This document shows, piece by piece, positions 54,024-63,700 of a stretch of 64,000 bases of DNA. Both the position numbers and the translations under genes were made by a program. The stretch comes from QKTW01 sp052161885. Lineage in GTDB: Bacteria > Bacteroidota > Bacteroidia > Chitinophagales > Chitinophagaceae. Position 1 is the first letter of the stretch; every line of letters starts with the position of its first letter. The stretch spans positions 744,001 through 808,000 of the forward strand of contig CP197396.1 in assembly GCA_052161885.1 (NCBI GenBank), read 5' to 3'. Under the pieces are notes generated by a model that saw only the letters and a list, made by a program, of their open reading frames with translations, ran no database searches and was not told the origin of the DNA.

Positions 54024-54089
54024 GGCTTCTGTCCCGCTGTACGCTTTTACTCCTCGCTACACTGCGGGGTAACCGCTGCCATCGGGGCT
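54024..54089 (-). ncRNA. Flavo-1-like structured element, copy 4
   Basis: Upstream of the cassette A start and downstream of the terminator of the full-length RHS unit. It is nearly identical to copy 3. Confidence 0.48.
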
Positions 54090-54172
54090 ATGGGTTCTAG
54101 GACAGGAATGCTATATAGCTACTGTAATACGATGTGTTTTTAATCAAGTATTTTTAATTGGAGTAAACAACA

Positions 54173-54202
54173 AAGCCCGGAACGCTCACTCGCTCCGGGC
54201 TT
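54173..54202 (-). terminator. intercassette terminator, class I
   Basis: AAGCCCGGA pairs with TCCGGGCTT and lies about 100 bases after the immunity gene of the full-length RHS protein. It probably ends its transcript before the silent array. Confidence 0.78.
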
Positions 54203-54302
54203 CGTATTTATTACAACCTACAAGATTGATATTATTTCATCTGATGTTTTACTGCATTTCAACCCTGTCTTTTACTAAAACAACAATTTGAATACATACC
54301 TC

Positions 54303-54701
54303 CTACCGGCTCATTCTCATTTTACTTCTTAACTTATAAATTGTGTGCTTAAGCTTTTGTGTCATCCAATCATCATCTATAACATACAACCATAAATAGG
54401 ATGATAAGTCATTTTGATCTATCCACGAAACAGCCTTCTCACTCCAATATTCCATTTTATTATCAAATGGAAACTTTATCACATCATTTATAATTCTCTT
54501 TAAGTCATCTAAATTAGCCTGATCACATTTAATAAAAACAGACCAAAAACTATCCCTTTCACGCTCTAATAAAGGTAATAAATAGAGACTATAGTCTTTT
54601 ACCTTTAAATTATATTCTTCTTTTCCCCTTAATATAAACTCGCCATTGGAGGTTATAAAAAACGTTAAACTGGGGCTTATTACATAACTACAATTTTCCA
54701 T
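54303..54701 (-). CDS. immunity protein of the full-length RHS toxin
   Basis: A 132-residue protein without signal peptide or membrane segment (MENCSYVISPSLTFFITSNG ...). It is rich in acidic and aromatic residues (LLPLLERERDSFWSVFIKCD, WLYVIDDDWMTQKLKHTIYK). The start at MENCSY, 19 bases after the RHS stop, is preferred over an upstream ATG that overlaps the toxin by 68 bases. I do not recognise the family. As it has no export signal, the present tip should act in the cytoplasm. Confidence 0.7.
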   Translation of the reverse strand: MENCSYVISPSLTFFITSNGEFILRGKEEYNLKVKDYSLYLLPLLERERDSFWSVFIKCDQANLDDLKRIINDVIKFPFDNKMEYWSEKAVSWIDQNDLSSYLWLYVIDDDWMTQKLKHTIYKLRSKMRMSR

Positions 54702-54720
54702 TTTAAAAAAATACAATTCG

Positions 54721-57700
54721 TTATTTATGTGGAGGGACAAAGCCGTCCATTGTAAATGGTCTATTTGTATAAGATTTGATAAACTCACTAAACTGTTTTC
54801 TTATCGCAGGTGTCCAGTTTTCCCCGAAGTGCCCACTGTTTTCTGTAAAGTGAAGTAATCCATTTTTATATGATACAGTCCCCCCAACAATCTGTGAACT
54901 TTCTTTTGATCCAATTGCTTGTACTAAACGTTGGTGAGGAGAACCCACTCCTGTAACAGGTTTTCCCATTGCAAATATTTCCCGCTCTGCATCATATACA
55001 TATTCCACTCCTTTTCCACTTTGCCAAGAATCAAAAGCTCCTACAGATACAGCTCTTGGACTTACTTCTATAACCCCAGAAACAGCACCAACACCATGAA
55101 ACTTCTTTTCAGTTGATAATGCCCGTTTCGCTGGCCCTACAATAGGCAAAGCTTCAGCTAATGTTTTAAGTGTACTTACATCCTCTACAGTTTCAGAATT
55201 ACTCGGGTTTTTCCAATCGCGGTTATAAATATCTCCAATCCTTTTAAATGGATTTCCTCCTTTCTGAAAGATATAAGAAAGATCGTCTTGTAATTTCCCT
55301 GAGTTTTCTGCATTGGTACTGTAGTCATATGCTGATCGTGGCTTCATAGCTATAGGACTGTCAAGCAAAACGTCACTCATAGCAATTGGATTATCTCCAA
55401 AAACCACATAGGGACTAATATTAGGTTGGGGTTTAGGATCTCGATTAGCCCTAACACCTGTACGAGTATTATACTCTCCAAATAATGCTGTATTCCAATT
55501 CCCTATTCCCGCTATTTCATTATCCTTCATCTGACCGTTAAAACCAAACTCATAGTTATCCTTGCCGCCATTACATATCTGCGTTACTATCGTCTGGGGC
55601 GAAGTTGTCGGTTTCTTAATGCTCCAGGTGGTTAGTGTCAGCGTTGCTCTCGGATTGCCCAGTACTACCTTCGTCAGCTTCAGGGTTACATTGTTTGTAT
55701 GCGGTGCAAAATCAACAGCATAATCCCCGATATGGTCTATCACCAGGCTACTCAGTTCTGTTTCCCTTTCATCTACTGTTTCTGTCAGCGACATGCGGAA
55801 TGGCACATCCCTGAAGTCTGTAACACTAAAGTTAAGCGTATTTGTAATACCGGCAATATCTGCACTCATAGGGATAGAAATTGTAGCATCGTCGCTTACA
55901 TTGGCAAAGGTAAGCGAGGTACTGCCTATATGCGACAGGTCTACTTTTCCGGTAAAGCTTACGTTGCTCTCCCAGTCGGGGTAAGTATATACCCAGGTGG
56001 TTACCATTTTGGTTTCGCTTACCAGCATACAGTGCTGCGCGGTGTCCTGTACAAAGCGGCCCGGCATGAGCATACCAAACGGATAATAGTCGTAAGCAGT
56101 ACGTATCTCGGCTTTATAGGCATCGCGGCGGCCGTCATTGTTATAATCCTTGTCAAAACGTTTGTCGCTCACGGTAGCCATTACGTTGCCCAGGTGGTTG
56201 GTGAGTTCATACTGCCGCTGGCCCAGCAGGTTCTGTGCGGCAATAGAAGCCATCAGTCCGTTGCCATATGGCGTTGTCTGGGTGGCAGTGATCACATCGT
56301 TATACTGCTGGCTGTACCACGGCGCGCGGGGGCTCAGGCGGAAGGTATCGTACGTGCTGGTGCGGTAATCCCAGCTGTTGCCATACTGCAGCGGCCAGTA
56401 CTGTGCTATACCCAGCCTGCTGCTGCCATAGATATGATGGCTGGCCAGCGACATGCTGCGGTACTTCAGTATCGGCGTACCGTACTGTACCTGCTGGGTA
56501 ACAGTTGTGAGGTCTACATTTACTTTCTGCGCGAGCAGCTGTACGTCAAACTGTGGTACCTGTGCAAGGGCGTCGTCTGTAAAACTGAGGGAGCCAACCC
56601 TGGCAGCAAGTGCAGTAGTATAACTTACAGGGTCGTCGTAATAACTGATCGTCTGCAGATTGTCGCCCGGGCGCAGCTGGTTGAGGAGATCTATAGATCC
56701 TGACCATGCTGTGGCAAATGCATAAATATCTACATCTTCCGGCTTTGCCTTTTGCCGGTCTGCATCAAACCTGGCGATGCCATCTGAATACGTATTGAGC
56801 ATGTTCTGTGATAAATCTATCAAGCCATTCGATACATACCAGTCATCATCAAGATTGAAATATGTCCGGTCGCTGGAAAACGCCCGAATCCAATCTGATA
56901 CCTCATCTGCGTACCCGTCATATTCTGCTGAAAACATCTGGTGGGTAAAACTATTGATATCAGAGCGGGCATTATCAAAAAGCTGCTGTACCACGGCATC
57001 TGTATCGTTGGGATCTATGCTAAAATTGTTTGCTATTGTATTGTAGAACATGGTCAATGTGGCCGCAGCCTGTTTTATGCCATATTTGGCTTTTTCATCA
57101 TCCGGGTTAGCAAAAAGGTTCTGAGCGAAAAAACTGAAATCGTCAAATGAATAACCGGATTCATGTTCCTTTAGCAAACAATTAGCAAGAATATAATTTT
57201 TGTTGTCTCTGCTGTAGTCTGCCAGTGGCGCCAGTATCTGGCTTTGTGAAAGATACTGCTGTGCCAGTGACGGATCGTTGGCCAGGTAATAGCCGGCTGC
57301 CTCTGTGAACTGGGAGCCTGTGGTAATGGTAGAGCTGCCACCGATGCCTATTACATAGTTGGCAAACTCGGGCGCCATCATGTATCCGGCATTATAAATG
57401 CCGTTCAGCCATGTGGATGTGGCAGACGAAGGGTCTAACGTCTGGCGCATGGCGGCCAGCAGCGGACGGATATCGCCGTTGTGGTATTCGCTGGTTCCAT
57501 TGTATTCTGCCAGTATATTGCCCGATGCATCGCGGATATAGTAGGTGTCCTTCTCTACATAGCCGGTATCGCTGGTAATAGATTGTTTCTTGGCGATACG
57601 TTGTCCGCTGCCGTCATACAGGAAGTGCATGTTCGATTTCTGTGTGCTGTTGGCCACATCGGTGGTTTTGCCATAGATGTTCCATTTCACGGTATCCGTG

Positions 57701-60700
57701 CCGCTGGTCTGGTCTTTGATCACATTGCCGATCTCGTCGTAGAGCATGCGGGCCACGTTGGGGTTGGCATTGGTATAGTTCTGGATATCCTCTACCCCGG
57801 CCTGACTGAAGGTAGCATAATCCATCACATCGGTCAGCTTGTTATCGCCTGTGGCGTTGGGGTATTTGTATACCATAGTATCCATTACAGTTCCCGTACC
57901 ATTGCGGCGCACCAGTTGCTTGATATTGCCGTCCATATCATATTTATAGGAGCTGGCATACCAGTTGTTGAAGGTGATCACATTGTTCTGTATCGTCCCA
58001 TTATTGGCATAGCGTATCCTGTTGAGCTGGTCGTAGGTATACTGCGTAGTCAGCGGTGCGAATGGTGTGATACCATTTGTCTGTCGTGCTATATTGCCAT
58101 TGTAAAGGCTTTTGGTTTGCTGTGGCAGGTTTGACAATTGTGTATTCCCGATAGGTTTGTAATCGCCGGCAAAATAATTGATGCCGGTAGAGAATACGTC
58201 AGTCGGGGTGATGGCATTGTTCCTGCCGTCTCCGCCCTGGTCTACTGAAGAGTCGTTATAATCTGTATTGATAGATTTAAGCCAGCCCTGCAACGTGTAT
58301 GCGTAATCGATGCCCTGTACGCGCTGGTCGCCTATGCTTACGCGTGCCAGCGGTCCATGCTGGTAATAAGAATACTCAGCATCACGGCGCCAGATGAAGC
58401 CATCGCGGCTGGTTTCTGCTTTGGTGATACGGTTATCGGCATCATAGCTGTAGCGCTGGTAAAATTGGTCGCCAAAGCCCCTGTTGTAGGCGATCATATC
58501 CACTTTTCCGCTCAGCAGGTCATATTCATAGTCGACGCGTTTGTAGCGTTGCTTTACTGCATCCAGTTCCGGTATTTCCTGTACTATGGTAGATACATTC
58601 CCCTGCTCATCATAGCTGTAATGCGTAGCATGTACATAGCCGGAGGTTGGCTGTGCATCCGGAGCATTATTCGGGTTTGCCGGGCAGTTTTCAAAATACA
58701 TGTTAGCCGCCACTCTGCTGCGCAGGTTGGCCTGTCCGCTTATGCCTGCCGGCAGGTTGTAGTAGTCGAGGGTAGCATTGTCGTATATGGTTTCTACTAC
58801 CTGGGTACGGTTCTTCTTCCTGATATTGCGGGCAAAAATAATATTGCCGGAATCTGCACTGGTAAGGAAAGTGTTTGGAAGACAGTACTGCCAGAGACTG
58901 TCTGTAAAGTTTTCACAGGCACAGGCATTCGGCGGCTGGGTTTTTACCCACACACCGTTCACTTTGGTAAACAGCGGAGCATCTGCAAATGCGGCACAAT
59001 TACCCCATTGCACTTCACCTGTTTCCGTAACACGGTTCTGACCGTCATAAAGCATATACGTAAACAGGCCTTTGGCGCGCTGTTTGGCATTCTGAGACAG
59101 GATCACGTTACCTTTTGAATCATAGTATATCCGCTTATCGCCGGCATCTGGCGTACTTTCCACAACTGGCTTATTCACCGTGTTGTACTCATAGCGTGTT
59201 ACTTTTTTATGCTGTGGTATGGCTGATGCCACATACATATTGTTCAGACGGAAGGAATCAACATAGGAGGCTGTTACTGAGTCCAGTTTATGCACGCCTT
59301 CCGGTGGTACGGTCTGTATCAGGTTGCCTGCGAGGTCGTAATTATACAGTGTTGTTGCAAAGCGTTTGTCTATATACTCGATCCAGAGTTTCTCGTTCAG
59401 CTGGCCCATTACATGTGCGTAGAATGCCGCTTTCAGTGCCCTGCGGAAAGAATCTATATAATTGGCATAGTCTACTTTACCGGTCAGTATACCGTCGAAA
59501 AGCAGTTGCTGCTCACAGTTGGGAGTCGCCCCCAGTTCGCCGCTGAGCGGGTTGCTTTGATGTATCTGGTCTTCATTGCCCAGTAGTACATCCTTAAGCT
59601 CTTCACTCCAGGAAATGTCAAAATCTGTGCTGCCGGATGCATAAACTGTGTCCGTCGTGCCATTGAGCAGTACAAGGGTAAACCTGCGTGTGGCACTGTC
59701 GCCGTTCGATGGTACGATGCGTATCATGTTTAATGAAGGATGTGCTCCTTCATACACGTATTGCGGTATGCGCACATACATATTGTACAGCTTGTTGTAG
59801 CCGTCAAAGTAGCGGTACCAGTATAGCCCGTCGCTGCAACGGTACATGTTCATGTATCCGCCGGGAACACCGGAAGCCGTAACGGTATTGGTGCTGGTAT
59901 TGATAAATACATGATTGCTGCCCAGTGTATTTTTTGCCCAGCCAAACATTCTTTGTACTGTGTCATACCCGGGATAGGTATTTGCATTACCGGTATAGTA
60001 CAGGTTCGTAAAACGGTCAGGATTGGAAGGATCATTATAACTTACATCACTGCTGTTGAAGGCGGCGATATTGGCTTCCAGCAGGTAATCCTGCAGTGTA
60101 TCCAGTACTTTTGACGGCGCCAGTGCCTGCATGCTGTAAGTGTAGTTCAGCAGCTGCTTCTTCTCCGGTTTGTAATAGTCACTGTTTACGGTTGCATAGC
60201 TTACCGGCTGCCAGTAACCCTGTACGCCTGTATTATACAGGTTTTGCTGCACAGTGTAAATAGCAGCAGACAACTGGCTGTTTGTAAGGCCTGAAGCCTG
60301 CATGTCGTATTGGGTATAGGCATAGGTGTTGTTGTTGCGAATCATGTTTACAGAAGAACCACCTGTATAGGTAAGAGACGTGCCTGCGGTGATGCTGGCC
60401 ATATTGGTTGTAGAAGGCACCCACAGCCTGCCGATACCTCCCGGTGTAGTATATTTTAATACTCCCGTCATGGTATTGTTGACCGGGTTATTGCCGGTAA
60501 TATCGTTGTTCAGTGGCGCTATGAGCCCAAGTGGCACTGTTTTGTAGTTTATGAGCACATACTCCGTACTGCCGGAGGTGTAATCTACGAGTGCTTTGAT
60601 ATTGAGACCCAGCGCCTGTGCGATATGTGTACGATAGTCTGTAAAGCTGTTGTATGGGCCGGATGGGAAAGTCATGCGCGCATATCCTCCATACATAGGT

Positions 60701-63700
60701 ATATTCATTGAGTCCGCCAATGCACAGCTATTCAGGAATCGTGTGTACTGATCTTCGGTAAATACCTTTTTCAGGTTATAGTTCATGTAGTTGCGCAGTG
60801 ACTTGGTGAACAGCGGATGATCTGCTGCGAAGCCGCCGTACGCCTGCATAGAGTCTGCGAAACCTGTAAAATTCGCTTTGAACTGTGTGGCCGGTATACA
60901 GGCTGCAATTTCATTGCCGCCGGCATTGTTCATGTATATTTTCCCGTTGTTCCAGCCCAGTAGTTCTGCATTGGTTGTCTGGTACTGGCTTCCGCCCAGC
61001 ATATCGGTGCGTTGCACTGTGGCGCGGAAAAGGAAGCGGGCAATGTGTCCTTCTGCATATGCAGTAGGATCTTCAAAGAAACAGGATACACCGGTAAACA
61101 GCAATGATCCCGCGGTCTGGAACAATGGTGTAGTCATACCGGCTGTGGTAACATCTACAGGGCTGCGCAATGACAGGATTACGCTGTCTGTTCCGCCATT
61201 ACGGAAGCACGACATTTTATACAATTTGCTGACTGGTATATATACTGTGCTGACGCCAATACTTCCGGTCCCGGGCAGCATGCCGCTGATGGCAGATGCA
61301 AAGGAGTTGGTCATATTCCAGGACGGTGTGGTAATTGTAGGAGAGGTGCCGCAGAATTTAAGTGCGTTGTTAATGCCCGGATCATTAAAGAAATCTTTAA
61401 CTCCATTGTAGAATGTGTTGGACTCACAGCTACCTTTCTGTCCCAATCCGTCGTCATAAAAATCATAGCTGACAAGATATGGATGGCAAAGGTCTGAAAG
61501 CGGTATGCCCGCGCTGGTAATAGCCCAGCGTACTTGTGCCGGGAGGAATACGCCGTTATGTACGTCACCTCTGATAATGAGGGCTATCAGCGAATCTTTA
61601 AGGCGTGTCTGCACATAGGTATTGGAAACACAGTTGGCGAGGCGGCCCATAATACTGTCCACTGCCACGTAGCTCAGCATGCTGTCTGCATGATGCACAT
61701 ATGCGGTTGCACTGTCCTGGTATTTATTAATGGAATCCTGGTTGGTCATAGTTGCTGCGGAAGAATTCAGTAGTGCAGCGAGTGCTCCCTGCAGGTTTCC
61801 GCTGAACAGACCCAGCAATCCATTGGGGCCCATATTGAACGTACCGTTGTTGTTATAGACCACCGGTACCAGCAATGGTGGTGGTGTATAAGATGTCATC
61901 CGCACCGAATCGCAGGGCTGACAGGAATTGCCGCCACCGGTCTGGGCTATGGATTTATACTTGTCCCTGTTGGCAAAATAGAAGGAGCGCAGCTTGTCAA
62001 AATAAATATCCCGTACACTCTGCGACGGGAAGTCCAGGTTTACAATCTGTGTATGGAAGATCTTTCTGGCATCACCGTATACAAGGGAGTCACTGCTAAG
62101 ACAGAAGGCTACCTCGGAAGCAAGTGTGTCCATACGTACAGTACCATTCATCATCATTTTCAGTGAGTCTGCGATATGCACCATATTGATCGGCGACTGC
62201 AGCAATTTAGAACGCAGCAAAGTGTCTTTCTGCACAATAGAATCCAGTGAGAAAAGACCATACTTTGTAGCTATGGCGGCGTTGGGTATTGATTTGAGGC
62301 GCGTTTCAAAAGTATCGACAAAACAGCCCAGCAGCCTGCAGTACTCAGGGTGCAAAGGGAGCAATGCTCTTGCTATGGTGTATTGATCTGCCCCGGCATA
62401 AGTATAGAGAAACAGAAATGTATCAACAGGTAAAGAGGCCAGGTTGGTATAAGTATGGCCGAACCTGTTTATGCTGATCGCGTTCAGGGCATCTTTCACA
62501 CAATCGGACTGATAGCGGTAGCCTGTACCTGCGTTAACTTCTCCCTTTGTCATCACATCAAATATGGAGGGCGATACACCTACAACCATGCCGTTATCTG
62601 TATAGCGGCCATATTTGGCTGTGGGAAATAACTCCTCCATCATTTTCTTTGCCAGCTGGGCACAGGGATCGCTTGGTGTATCAGGGCAAGGAAAATGCCT
62701 GCTTTCCACTTCATATTTAATGAAGTCATCTTCTGTTTTCGCACAGTTTGGCTTATGGGCAAAAAAGGAATCAACAGCGGCATAAATATCATCGGTGGCG
62801 ATAGACAAGGTTTTATCTACTGTGTATTTTCCTTTATGCAGCACGGTGTCTGCTATGGCAATCGCAGGCGGAGGGGTTGGATTTGTTGTTACACCCGTAT
62901 TGCCCAATACACCGAATTTATGCATCTGCTGCACGCCGCAATCATCTGTAACTGTATAGTCATAGCTACCTTTTACAGACAAGCCGAGGTATGGAGACGT
63001 ACACACCTGGTAAGGCGTAAATGTATATTCATACTTCACTTCTACCCCGGCGTCATAATCCATATAGAAGTTGCCGTTAAAGATGCGCTGGTGACCGGAG
63101 ATCAGCTGGGTGGTATTGGCCAGTACATCCTCTTTTACCATGCTTGCATTAGGCACTTCATCATTGTACATAATGGCTGTAGATGAAGTGTCTACAGATG
63201 CACCGATCAGTGATGTTGCTACCTGCTTGCCCTCATAGTCTTTTACCAGCATAGACAGCTGGCCATTGGGGTCGGTGGTAACTGTTTTGGTATAGAAATT
63301 CTTAAAGCCTGCATTGAGACCAAACAGGCGGTTCAGATCGCCCTGGTCCGCATTGGTATATTCATTTATGGTTTCATGGCCCATACCTATCTGCAGCTTA
63401 TCACCTGCACCGCCTTTTTTGTCCACGCGATCTGAAAAACCGGGGGACAGACGTGTATGCACAAACGGGTATCCGCCAGCCTGCGGCACATATTTCTGCA
63501 TATCTGCCGTATCTGTGTTCAGCTGCGAATAGTATTTATTGGCCAGCGCATCTGTTTTGAACGGGGGAATAACTATTTCCGCAGGGCAGGTCAGCAGGCG
63601 CATGTCAAAATCTGCTGGTGAATACGGCAGGTTGGTCACACTGCTGGTACTTACGCCGGTGAGGTATTTAAAATCTTTTGTATTAACAACGGAAGGCAAT

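Noticed and set aside
43886..55870. Insertion sequences or a transposon behind the repeated core
   Set aside because: No transposase, no terminal inverted repeats and no target duplications were seen; the repeats encode part of the RHS protein, which explains them.
55699..56703. Plus-strand frame of 334 codons opposite the RHS gene
   Set aside because: It is antisense to the conserved RHS core and shell; the residues are Cys/His/Arg-rich shadows of the coding strand.
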